From Aporrectodea caliginosa (Eukaryota; Annelida; Clitellata; Crassiclitellata; Lumbricidae): DNA of 64,000 nt. Position 1 is the first letter of the stretch, and the number at the start of each line of letters is the position of its first letter. Made by a program: the position numbers and the translations under genes. Below are positions 10,164 through 21,393 of the stretch, one piece after another. The stretch spans positions 1-64,000 of the forward strand of contig JACEVL010000966.1 in the NCBI GenBank assembly GCA_020284085.1, given 5' to 3'. The notes under the pieces were generated by a model. The model saw nothing but the letters and a program-made list of their open reading frames with translations, made no database searches and was not told the DNA's origin.

Positions 10164-11220
10164 CTCCTCTGCACGTTTCCCTATTCGTAAACAGACTAAG
10201 TGGAGACGACAAAATTATAGCGCTATAATTGTGATAAATGTCAAGCTATAAAATTTAATAATTCGTTCAGATAATTGTGTATAATTATAATTTATAAGAC
10301 CTAAAAACATAAAAATTAAATACTGAGACATTGTTCAAGCTTGAGTTCAATGTCAAATTATACTCGATATGCTGCATTCTCTGGCTCTGTTTGATTAGGT
10401 ACGCTATCGCTGATAGGTTACCTTGTGTTTTAGGCGCCAATGCCACATAAACTACTGTTTATCATTATTTCCTATTATTATTTCGAGTTTAAATTTTCTG
10501 CGTTAAAAATGCGGTCTTCGACAAAAATATAAATAACTGGTGAACAAACAATTTATGGACTGCATAAATAGTCTAATCCAGAAATAAAGAAAACAGTCCT
10601 TTAAACTTTCATGTTAGCCAAATGCGGTTTGCAGTTGGTCATGCAATAGGCTAAAGAATATTCTATTCTATATAATATTTTTATGTTATTCTATAAATTG
10701 AATCTAACAAAGTCAACTGTCATGTTAATATAGATGAACCGCCATCTAGCGAATGACAATGCAACTTTCATGACATTGTGGACGGTCAAACGAAAGGAGT
10801 GACAATTATTAGCCCATTTGAATAGGGGTCTAGGCCTATAGCTGTTTTGAAATTAACTATTCTTCTTTAAACCGATTTTACTATTAATTGTTTTGCGGTT
10901 ACCTGGATCCTTTGTCCACTTATTTCTTTCCTTTTGTCAGTTTCTACTTGTGTTTGCTGGGGCTTCGCTGGCTTAGGCCTACGCAGAGATCATAATAATG
11001 TTATGATCCATTAAATTTTTATCAATTGTCTTCTACGCCGGTCAACATAAGTTGATATTAAACATGTAGGCCTACGTGGATCAAATAAACTGATTTCTTG
11101 TGTTCTTAACAAATGAGTGGAAGGGAGAACTTCTCGTTTTGCGTTCATAAAATGATAAGAAAACATCACAACAAGCCGTCTTGTATATATATGGCGTACA
11201 TTGAATCGCATGAACTCCGG
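10164..11220. other. TUFM upstream region, no other gene seen
   Basis: The interval just upstream of TUFM should hold its promoter (minus-strand transcription). It is AT-rich and shows no clear TATA box or CpG island. No other coding region was recognised. Confidence 0.35.
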
Positions 11221-11226
11221 ACGCCT

Positions 11227-11235
11227 ATGTTTGTT

Positions 11236-11270
<35 letters not shown>

Positions 11271-11271
11271 T
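11227..11271. repeat. (TGTT/TCTG)n microsatellite
   Basis: TTTG units followed by eight TCTG units. Confidence 0.9.
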
Positions 11272-11332
11272 CAATATCAGGTCTGCCTGTATCTGACAGC
11301 CTTTCTTAGCGCTCCAATTGATCTCCTCTTCC

Positions 11333-11538
11333 CAGTGCATATTTTAGCTGTATAACTACTGGGGCAAATGTCACAGTAGTTTTAGGACTTGCTCCAGTAG
11401 TTTTAGGATTTGTCCCAGTAGTTTTGGTGATTTTCTCAAGTAATAGCCTACTCTACTTTCAATGTTAGTTTCCAATAACATTGAAAGTAGTGCAGCAGAC
11501 TTTGTCCCAGTAGTACAATTCCGTTAAGATATGCACTG
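11333..11538. mobile_element. 206-bp hAT-like MITE, same family as 4988-5189
   Basis: Ends CAGTGCATATTTTAGC and CGTTAAGATATGCACTG, with internal ACTACTGGG repeats. The target duplication is 7/8 (CCTCTTCC at 11325-11332, CCTCATCC at 11539-11546). Confidence 0.85.
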
Positions 11539-11599
11539 CCTCATCCTATTATTTAATTTATTTCTATAGCGCTGAGTGGGCCTAGGTCTCTTGAAGAGG

Positions 11600-11875
11600 C
11601 GCTATATAAATTCTCGGTTGTGGATCCATCGACCTGGAATGGCCTTCCTCTGGAGCTTCGCCTCTTTCCTCTCTCGGAGTCTCTCCCATGCTTTTTTCTC
11701 ACCTTAAAACTGTTCTTTTTGACCGTGCTCGAGTAGCGTTCTTGAAGGGGCGCTATATAAATGTTCGATATGAATGAATAAATGAATAAATGAATAAATG
11801 AATAAATGAATAAATGAATAAATGAATAAATGAATGAATGAATGAATGAATGAATGAATGAATGAATGAATGAAT
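11600..11875 (+). pseudogene. CR1/L2-like LINE 3' end with (AATGAATA/AATG)n tail
   Basis: The plus strand encodes TWNGLPLELRLFPLSES (the ORF2 C-terminus), then CTTGAAGGGGCGCTATATAAA and a long tetranucleotide tail at 11768-11873. This is the best view of the family A 3' end. Confidence 0.8.
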
Positions 11876-12459
11876 GGCGCATGAACAACTTGCCCAAGTT
11901 GGCTTAGCGCCGGGCTTAAGAAGCACGCGCCTATTGGGACCCCTACGTCGCACTTTCTCCCACAGACTGTTCCCCGCTCGGATATTTTTCTTATCGCGTT
12001 TTTCTCCGCACGTATTGAAAGCCTTCAAAGTCCGAAGTGCGATCACAACAACGGGTCATTGAGGAGATTGGAAGAGAATGGTCTTTAAAGTCAAGCAACG
12101 GCGCATTCATTCGTTCATTCGTTCGTTCATTCATTGTCCCCGACTCCCCGTAAACACTGCTTCATTCAGTCAATCCTCTCTGATCGCTGCAGCGCAGTCA
12201 ACACTCAACTGCAATTCATGACGCTTCAAAGTCTGCGACGAGTGCGCATGCGCCAGATAGTCTATCATCCCAGCGAGAAGACATGTCCGGGCAGAGACCT
12301 CCTCCAGTCCTTCAGTCCCTCTCCTCTGCTGGGTCGAGATTAACTAAACAGGGTGCGGCCAGAACTATTCAAGGCCCGTGGGAAGTCAAGAAATCATACG
12401 TACACTACTGTGCGCATACAGAAGCATATTTCTATAATTATAAGCATTATATGGACCTA

Positions 12460-12606
12460 CTGCACACACCTACACACACACACCCACCCACAAATACACC
12501 CACACACGCAAACAATTCTATATAATTTTCTACTACACACACAAGTATATTTGTATATAACCACATAGGGGCCTACTCTACTAGTACACACACACGTATA
12601 TATATA

Positions 12607-12674
<68 letters not shown>

Positions 12675-12720
12675 CACTGCTACACACACACCCACACACA
12701 CACACAAATTTCTATACATA
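12460..12720. repeat. (CA)n and (TA)n microsatellites
   Basis: CACA-rich stretches flank about 70 bp of (TA)n at 12598-12670. Confidence 0.9.
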
Positions 12721-13636
12721 ATTTACAAGGCTTACTCGCAAATTGCACAACCAACATCTTGGTGGTCCAATTCTTCTTCCGCAAGACTTGTCCCTCATTG
12801 GTCGGCTGTCGATCTATAATTAGCGAAAGAATTAGACGGACTTGAGCGCCACCGTGCGGTGGCCGACGGACACATCCGGTTTTCCTGGAGGGCGGAAGGA
12901 TAAGAAACGTTTGACGACAATTAGCCACCAGCTGAGTTGAACGGACAATGGAAGGCCGTGTATCTAGTGCATCTCTTTCAGACTACGTCCAGTGGATAGA
13001 AGCGCATACGCTTGTTGATTGCGTGGTCGGGAGGAAGGGGGGGAGGGCAGTGCGGCGAGGATAGAGCTAATAATAGGTCGATGTAATGGGACCAAGTTGC
13101 TTTGCCGTTAATGTGACATTAATTGGCCTCTTCCCCGGCGGTCGAATGCACTGACTGTCACAGGGTAATATCGACGCCTGTGTTTTAGGGCCAACCCACC
13201 CACCCACCCATCCACCTACCCCCCGCGTGAATGCTGAAGGTGCAGACTGTGTAACGACTGAGTGGTCTGGATTTTTTTAAATTACGGATTTTCCGGATAG
13301 CGTCATCAAGTATTTACGTCAATTTTCAGCAACGATTCTGGCTGGTCAAAACAACTGGAGTCGGCTGTATACGACCGAACGAAGGAACGACCGAATGACT
13401 GACCGAATGGCTGACCAACAGTGGAGGCGCCAAGATTTCAGGTTGGGGGGCTAAAGCTCCAAGCCCTTCCCTTTTGTCCCCTCCTCCGTGATTTGCAGTG
13501 ATTTCCCACTTTGGGGGGCGGGGGAGGGGGCTGAGCCGCAGTTAGGGAGGGGGCTAAGCCCCCCCCTACCCCTATGGCGCCGCCACTGCTGACCAACCGA
13601 CCGACCGAACGACTGACCGAATGACTGACCAGCCGA
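12721..13636. other. No gene recognised
   Basis: Mixed composition with C-rich runs near 13190-13225 and a G/C-run stretch (GGGGGGCGGGGG type) near 13440-13590 whose ends look like a repeat boundary. ACCGAATGACTG-type short repeats occur at 13375-13640 and resume at 13820-13930. Confidence 0.3.
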
Positions 13637-13814
13637 CAGGGATGGGCAAATTACTTGGAAAAATGTAATTGAATTACAAATTACTTTCGGACATGAAATG
13701 TAATTTCAAATTGCAAAATACATGGGAAATTTAATTGAATTACGAAATAACAAATTGCGTAATTTAAAGTAATTTTAATTACGTACTTTCAATTAGGCCT
13801 ACTGCCCATTCCTG
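13637..13814. mobile_element. 178-bp hAT-like MITE
   Basis: Ends CAGGGATGGGCA and TGCCCATTCCTG. Target duplication 7/8: CCAGCCGA at 13629-13636 and CCAGTCGA at 13815-13822. The interior is rich in GTAATT/AATTAC. Confidence 0.87.
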
Positions 13815-14077
13815 CCAGTCGATCGACCGAATAGACTAACCGAATGACTGAAGAGCCGACCGACTGAATGACTGACCCAATGACTGACCAGCCCACCGAC
13901 CGACAAAATGACCGACCAAACTACCTAACGACCTACTGCGGTGCTTTCCTACTTAAATCTTCAGAGGCGGTTTAGGGAAACAAGAGACGCTTCGATGGCC
14001 TTTGTTTGCTGTGGACCCACTTTCTCATGGCACCGAGCATTCCCGTAGCCATGACAACGAAGATAAATAAACTCGTT

Positions 14078-14078
<1 letters not shown>

Positions 14079-14149
<71 letters not shown>

Positions 14150-14156
14150 CGCAGAC

Positions 14157-14203
<47 letters not shown>

Positions 14204-14326
14204 CAGACACAGACAGGCAGGCAGGCAGGCAAGCAGAGACAGGCAGACAGAGACAGACAGACAGAGACAGACAGACAGACAGACAGAGACACACACAGAC
14301 AGACAGACACACACACAAAGACAGAC

Positions 14327-14363
<37 letters not shown>

Positions 14364-14412
14364 GACACACACAGACAGACACACACAGACAGACAGAGAC
14401 AGACAGACAGAT
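14079..14412. repeat. (CAGA)n microsatellite, ~330 bp
   Basis: Long CAGA tract with CACA and GGCA interruptions. Long open frames on both strands here are a period-4 artefact. Confidence 0.95.
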
Positions 14413-14534
14413 GGGTTTGGGTGGAGACCCCAGCCGGAGTTTTCGAGTTTAAATCAATAAGTGAGTCGAATGAGAAACAGATTTAATTGATGGCCAACAA
14501 TCGATATTTAAGACAGCAGCATCATTAACGCCAG

Positions 14535-14562
14535 CATCATCATCAACAGCAGCAGCAGCAGC
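14535..14562. repeat. (CAT/CAG)n trinucleotide tract
   Basis: ATCATCATCAACAGCAGCAG and onward. Confidence 0.7.
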
Positions 14563-14699
14563 AGCTCTTGCGATTGATGGGCACGTAGAGAAAACAAAAC
14601 AAGAGACCGACAAGAAATTAGAAAAACTCCGACACACACGAGTCAAAGCGAAAGTCGGCGCATTTTAATCGTCCAAGATCTGAACACGCACAGCTACTG

Positions 14700-14885
14700 T
14701 CTGTTGTCCCCCTCTGTCCGTCTGTCTCTGCCTGTCTGTCTGTCTCTGTCTCTCTCTGTTTGTCTGTCTCTCCATTCCTCCCTTTGCCATCTTACTCTAC
14801 CTTTGCCAGTCCCTGTGTCTGTCTGTCTGTCTGTCCCTCTGCATGCCTGTTTGTCTCTATGTCTGTCTGTCTGTCCGTGTCTGTG
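14700..14885. repeat. (TCTG)n-rich tract
   Basis: Degenerate CTGT/TCTG units. Confidence 0.8.
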
Positions 14886-14999
14886 CCTATGGGATGAACA
14901 CGTTGCATCGAATGATCTGTGAACTTGATATGTCAAAGAACGTTTATCAGAAACTACACAGAAAATTCAGCCCAATAACACTTAACAACAATAAAATGC

Positions 15000-15054
<55 letters not shown>

Positions 15055-15165
15055 GTAATAATAAAAGTAGTAGTAGTAGTAGCAGCAGTAGTAGTAATAA
15101 TAGTAGCAGTAGTAGCCATGACAATGGCGGTGTAAATCATAATAGTTATAATAATAGTAACAGTA
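15000..15165. repeat. (TAA)n and (TAG)n trinucleotide tract
   Basis: About 20 TAA units, then AGTAGTAGT and CAG units. Confidence 0.9.
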
Positions 15166-15944
15166 GTACACCAAAGTGTGGATATACAATTGGTATAATA
15201 ACGAATATACTTACTTACTTACTTATTAATAATAAGAAATAATAATATCGTAAATAGTAATAGTATGAAAATGACAATATATAATCAGCAGAGGTGTCAA
15301 CAGCAATAGCGGCAGCAGTTGTCTTAATAACATATGATTACATTCTCTATCAAAGATCAAAAGTGAACAAAACGTGAACTACAACGGCTGATAAATGCAT
15401 CCGAAGAATAAGAAGAAGTTGAAACCGATTCAAGTTGACACAAAAAACAACAACCAAACCACTCACATACTTACGCACCGACTGAGCTGCTATAAATAGC
15501 CCTTCAGCGTACAGTAAGCAAGTAAGTAAGCGGCAGCAAAGTCTTCGATGGCTCAGAAACAAATGGAAATCTATCTCGATTAGTAAGTAAGTAGGTCAGT
15601 TGAAACTTCTGAACAGTTAATTTTCCGGCGTGCTCAGCAGTTACCCAGTTAGCGTTTTGCTGCATCCTTTAAATGCGACAAAAGAAAAAGTTACCCGAAT
15701 GCTCAAAACATCCAAAGCAAATGCTCAAGTCAGAATCTGGGTTATTATCTTCACGTCATTTTTAAACTATAAAATGCAAAAGTACACTGGATAACAGAGT
15801 AAACACAGGTTTAAAAACATTCCACTTCAACCTCTAGTTTTCACGGTCACAATAAACTCTTGTTTAGATTAACCCCAATTCAGAAGAAGAGCAACCCCTT
15901 AAAGCTAACCTCAAAAGGCAGCCATTGGTATGAAGTGTTAGCGT

Positions 15945-16145
15945 CTTCATTTTCTTAGCCTCGGCTTACGAGGGTGGGTGGCCAGTCCTCCCTCACCGCC
16001 CCAAACTTCCGACCAACAGTGTATGGTCGGTGAACTCATTATAGGGGCACAGATGAAGCAGGAGTCTTGAAACAAAATTTCTGCCATGATGGAAACATGA
16101 ACCCCCGGCCTCTTGGTTTGACAGTCCAGCACCCTAACCACTCAA
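15945..16145 (-). repeat. tRNA-derived SINE (family C)
   Basis: The minus strand begins with a tRNA-like head, GAGTGGTTAGGGTGCTGG (A-box-like), then GGGGGTTCATGTTTCC (B-box-like). The body carries CTATAATGAGTTCACCGACC and GGACTGGCCACCCACC. Related copies lie at 31130-31270 and 57745-57900. Confidence 0.6.
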
Positions 16146-17370
16146 ATATTGTGCACCCAAGGCACCACTAAAATATGTACATTGGTAAAGTTAAAATTTG
16201 CCAAACACACAGAACCGAACGGCTTCTGTAAATGAGATACAAAGCAAAAATGGAGAAATTGTCACGTATCAAAGAAAGCTTTTACACAGTCATGGCCAAC
16301 TTGTAGCTAAGACAAAAGGAGAGACAATCAACAGCGTTTCAATACGCTTGAAAAAATTCAGACTTAACACACGGAACATAGAAGAAACTAAATCGATGTT
16401 TGCTAATACCTCGCTAAATCTACAGCAAATGGAAATCGACGACAACGCCGTTTCTTAAACAAAATCGAGACATTTAACACATCACAGTCAAAATAATTTT
16501 GTCTGCTTAAAAATATACGGTGATCAAAAAACGAAACTAGTAGAAAAGTATTTCACTGAATGAACTTCCGATGCTTTTCATTCGCTGTGCATGGAAAAAT
16601 ATATCAGTCTGTGATTGAAAAAGCATGCACTCGGTGTACAAAATACGCTGGGACTGAACGAGATATATATACGTGTTAGCTTGACTTACGAGAAGCACAA
16701 AAATATCAAAACTTGTTCCAGGATCCGTTTAGTAACTTAAATATGCGAAAGTCGTAACAGATAAAATAGAAACCGAAAGATGGTTAAAAACCTGAAACTC
16801 ATGCAACGGTGAATCACTTCCTTGGTGTGTGCAAACTGCAAACCCAGCCCACTTGAGGGAGATCTGGGCCGAGAACTGCAATGCTACTGGACAAGGGGAC
16901 AGCACAGATACACGCAACACAGGAAATCATATACTTAGTACCTACTTACTCCAACCAAAGTACCTTCAATGTTATATATATATACATACATATACACACA
17001 TATATATATATATTTGTTTAATAGATCGGAGTGTCCTACCGCAATCAGTTAATTGTTCATTTGTTCAATGTTCATTTCTAATGGCTTGAGGCACGTCTGA
17101 TAATTTTTCAAACTTTCGCTGTGTCTACGGTTTTATGCCATGCCATGCAGCTTAGATAACTATTGGTTTTTCTCTGGGCATCAAACGCTTACACCTAGTG
17201 CATGATTACCTCATGGAAGCTTGAACCTGCAACTTCCATATTACAAGGGTGGCGCTCGACCACTTTGCAACTGTCAATCATCAAGGATACTAAGAGAAGA
17301 AATCCTGTCTAAAACGGAACGACATAAAGCTACAAATGGTTTTATACTCCTGACCAAGCTATGTAATAAT
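16146..17370. other. No gene recognised
   Basis: An 86-codon open frame at 16198-16458 shows no recognised domain. (TA)/(CA) runs occur at 16974-17014. Confidence 0.3.
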
Positions 17371-17655
17371 GGTGTTCCCCTCTCCTATAAACACATAAGG
17401 GTGTTCCACTATCTTATAAACACATAAGGGTGTCCTCATAAGGGTGTCCCCCTATCTTATAAATACATAAGGGTGTCCCCTCTCCTATAAACACATAAAG
17501 GTGTACCCTATCTTATAAACACATAAGGGTGTTCCCCTCTCTTATAAACACATAAGGGTGTCCCCTCTCCTATAAACACATAAAGGTGTACCCTATCTTA
17601 TAAACACATAAGGTGTTCCCCTCTCTTATAAACACATAAGGGTGCCCCTTCTCCT
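17370..17655. repeat. ~28-bp minisatellite
   Basis: About ten units built on TATAAACACATAAGGGTGT followed by a CCCCTCTCC-like spacer, with some units truncated. Confidence 0.9.
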
Positions 17656-19740
17656 CTAAAACAAAGCTTTTCGAAAACGACAAACCAACAACAGATAAAA
17701 AGTATTCAACGCAATGAACTACATTCACAAAACTAATTGCAAGATATACGAGTCTTTCTACGAACACTGGTCACAAGTAGACCATTAACCATAATTAAGA
17801 ACAGTCAGTTTCTGGTCAATGAACAACACTTGCTTCTTCTGTCTCCGTATCTCTTCCTACTTCTACTTCTATGTACAAAGAATTCAATCGGAAAAAAATC
17901 AATCAGAAAATCTACTTTCGCAAATAAATACACGTAGCAACATCCCAAACGCACAGCATTGTCCCTAAGAATAAATAAATGATAAATAGAAAAGCTCCAA
18001 GTGCAAAAGTTAGGTAACTACTTGATCAGCAACAAAACAAAAACTGAATTTCTATGGAATATCTCTCTACAGACAAAGGCAAGTGAGACGATTACTGGAG
18101 TTAAGCTAAAATGGGACGCACACGATTATTTTGGTTGGACCGTAGTAAAATTGTTTTTTGTTGCTGATTGAAATTGGAATGGAGGATGGAATGATCAACC
18201 CAGGGAAAGGAATTCTTATCTCGGTCACAAACCATTTCAACTGCAGACTCAAGAAAGAATCAACTCGGAACTTTACTGCAGCTCTGAGATACAAAACCCA
18301 ACACAATTCTCGATGTCGCCAGCCTCAGCTTTTGCACATAGCCATACCATTCCACTGCAGAGACACCAAGAAGCTTCACATCTAGCGAGTCATTTGGCAG
18401 ATGCCTCATCATGGCTCTATAAAAAAATTGAAACTGAAATTTAATGCCAAGGAGACCATCCACACTCCGGTGGATGAAGTTCAAAGGAGGAACTCAGAGA
18501 ACAAACCGTTTCTAATCGAAACCGAATGGAAACAACCGGATCATTGGAAAGCATAAAAGTAGAGTTGGATCAAACATTTCCACTCTACAAATAAATCATT
18601 TCCCTAAATTTTTCTGATTATTATCCTACCCATTCTCCTTTTCCCGCTCCATGTACAAAATGCATTGGGCACCGACCTAAATCACATGATTCTCCCAATC
18701 AGAGTACCAATCTAATCTAATGGCTTCTATACCGCCGTAATCGTAAATAAATGCCAAAGACATCAGTTCAATGTTGTACACAATACAATAATCCTTAACT
18801 TCTGATGCCTCACTATCCACCGATCATAATATCGACAACATCACATGATCATGATTCTGATCGTAAATAAGACTCTTAAGAAAGCCAAACAAACCAATAC
18901 GCTGAGCAATGTCAGAGATCTGCTCACGTCATCAACCCCTACACTTCTTAAAAGTCAATTTAAGTCGGAACAAAATTCAACGCAGCTTTTCTTCAGCCAG
19001 CTTCACTCGCTACACTAAACGATCCGCCACACAGAAAACCTGGTCTAGAACTATTCGAATCGCAACAAAGCACCATACTTGCTTTTCACTTCCCATAATA
19101 TTATATGATGTCTCAGGTCAGTGCGTCCTTTTCCAGAGCCCGGCTTCTGTTCAGTTGTTGTTTTAAAGCAGTCCTTCTGTCTCCGAATCAACAAAACAAA
19201 CATTAAAGAACAGCACGCTGTTGACGGTCATGCCATATACTTTGACCGAACCGCGGGAGCCATGCTATTAGCAACTGGACCGCAGCTTCCTTGTTATTTT
19301 CAATGGACTACTGGTTCCTTGTTATTTTCACTGAACAATGAGCGTCCAACCTGTTGTTTCGACCGATCAATTCTGCAGACACCGTAAACGGATCAAACGA
19401 TCAAGCGATCGACCCACGTTGGAAAAAAAACAACCCAAGCAAAACAACAACAGCAGAGTTTATCCCTAAGTCCCTAATAAAAAATTTCCTCCATTCGAAT
19501 GGAACCACCCCAAAATAACCTCTTTGGATTGTTACAGTTTGGATCACGGATCGAAGCAGCCAAAGAAGCGATCATTAGAGGAAAAAACATATGCACCAAA
19601 AGTTCTATCATACAAGTAGTCATTGTCTACGAAAAACAACTGCGTCAGCACTGTACAATTATTCACAATTACCACACGCACACACAGCACATACAAACCG
19701 CGCTACATAAAAATCCACGGGAAACTAACTGACCCGCCTG
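17656..19740. other. No gene recognised
   Basis: Unremarkable sequence with few repeats. I looked on the minus strand for an extra 3' exon of the p53-family gene (SAM-like) and saw none. Confidence 0.3.
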
Positions 19741-19774
19741 ACCTACTTCTCTGCTCTGTATCCCTTTCTTCCTC

Positions 19775-19875
19775 AAGTCTCTGTCTGTCTGACGGTGGGT
19801 CTGTGTGTGTGTCTGTCTGCCTGTCTATCTATCTGTCTGTCTGTGGGTCTGTCTGTGTCTGTCTGTCTGTCTAAG
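19775..19875. repeat. (TCTG)n tract
   Basis: Degenerate TCTG/GTCT units. Confidence 0.8.
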
Positions 19876-20164
19876 TCCACATGTCCACTGCAAACTGATC
19901 AACAATCATTCTCTCAGTCCATTGCCTTCCTTCCATTAACCGAGACTCCTTCGACTGTGGGAAATATTCGCTCAGGATACTCAAAGCAAACCAACCAGCC
20001 ATGCATGAGCGAAGCCCCGATTCCGCCCTCTGCGTTTTACTCGGGTACGCTCTTTCAGCCACTGAAGAGAGACAGAAAGACAGACAGACAGAGACAGAGA
20101 GGGGCGGCCATTGAGGCGATGAAACGCAGTCTTTCTTGCCTTAGACGACAAACTCTTTCAGGAC

Positions 20165-20491
20165 GTGACAGAAATCAATGCACGAGCTTTAAGAGCAGAC
20201 AAAAGACGAACGCCGGAGCAAAGTGAACTCATTGACAATCTATGGCATCCAAGCAACAGCGAACGAGACACGACGCCTGGAAAAATCAAAAACCGCTCCG
20301 AGAAGGACGATGGAAACCGGAGACAAAGCCATGAACTGCGCTTTCGTTGTTCCCTAAGACTGTACAACCACTTGCAACAACACAGAACACAGTTTCAATT
20401 CCATTCACTGTCCTTGAAACTAGGACGATTATGTAAACCACACAAAAGAGATTTTTTAAATTATCTAACAGGCAGAGAAATACACGAATAA
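20165..20491 (+). other. Unrecognised 108-codon open frame
   Basis: Charged sequence (starts MTEINARALRADKRR) with no known motif. It overlaps frames on both strands and may be chance. It lies beyond the p53-family 3' end. Confidence 0.15.
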
Positions 20492-20697
20492 GTTAGGTGG
20501 TCATGTAAAGTCAACTGAAACACAAGATCGCGTGAAAAAAGACGAGCCGCGGCGAGAACACTGACCACCGTACTTAGCAATTGTCTGAACTGTTAACAGA
20601 AACACGTGAACAGCAGAGAATTCGGCGAACAAAGGATAAAATCTCTGGAAATCCCTCTCTTCACATCTCCATTCCTACTTCTCTCAGTCAATGAGTG

Positions 20698-20738
20698 AAG
20701 AAGAAGAAGAAGAAGAAGAAGAAAAAGAAGAAAAACTG
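20698..20738. repeat. (GAA)n tract
   Basis: About 12 GAA units. Confidence 0.9.
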
Positions 20739-20854
20739 TCAAGACTTTCAAAACCTCAAAACAAAGAAAAGCGATGACAGAAATGAAGAATCTCTCCGAC
20801 GATCGAACGACTCCAAGACTTAGATCAGCCTCGACGACAGTTTGCCAACCGAAG

Positions 20855-21140
20855 ATCGGTCTTGTTACGATCGTAGACCGGTCTCGTCAAGATCGAAAAC
20901 CGTTCTTTTTACGATCGAAGACCAGTCTTGTAAAGATCAAAAAGCATTCTTGTTTCGATCGAAGAATGGTCTCGTCACGATCGAAAACCGTTCCTGTTAT
21001 GATCAAAGACTTGTCTCGTTACGATCGAAAACCGTTCGTGCTACGATCGAAGACTGGTCTCATCAAGATCGAAAACCAGTCTCACTATGATCGAAGACTG
21101 ATCGTGTCAAGATTGAAAACCGGTCTTGTACGATCGATCG
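20855..21140. repeat. 22-bp tandem repeat just past the p53-family stop codon
   Basis: About 13 units of roughly 22 bp built on GATCGAAAACCGTT, alternating with GATCGAAGACCGGT, so a 44-bp dimer is also apparent. It starts about 35 bp beyond the stop codon on the minus strand and would lie in the 3' UTR. Open frames across it come from its periodicity, not from coding. Confidence 0.8.
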
Positions 21141-21173
21141 ATCGGAGACACGGTCTGGTCTTGAGCATGGTCC

Positions 21174-21393
21174 TTAGTAGAACAACTGAGGGGTGTTTGT
21201 CTGATGATGATATGGGAGGGCGTTGGTTGTTGCATAGTCATAGCTGGGGACCATAGAGTCAATTGGGTGAGGCGCTCTCTTCTTCACTTTTCCTGAGGAT
21301 GGGACAGGGGGCGCTGGCATCGCCGTTGGCAACTGCGTCGTTGGCGATGTACGATGCGCTTCTGTGTTATCTCCCTGGTCACTGCTTAGTATC
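21174..21393 (-). CDS. p53: p53-family exon 9 (terminal, short tail)
   Basis: Acceptor TTGAATTGTAG|GATACT. It completes Trp381 and encodes 72 residues rich in Pro, Thr and Ser, with a basic patch ([10 protein letters not shown]), then TAA at 21176-21174. No SAM or oligomerisation sequence is present. The frame fits and no internal donor is obvious, so it is probably a genuine last exon of this isoform. Confidence 0.72.

Noticed and set aside
14006..14486. Several long overlapping open frames on both strands (119-148 codons)
   Set aside because: They translate a (CAGA)n microsatellite; a period-4 repeat without stops is open in many frames.
20165..20491. Possible SAM-domain or 3' exon of the p53-family gene
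   Set aside because: The open frame is on the opposite strand and has no SAM motif; no suitable minus-strand frame exists there.
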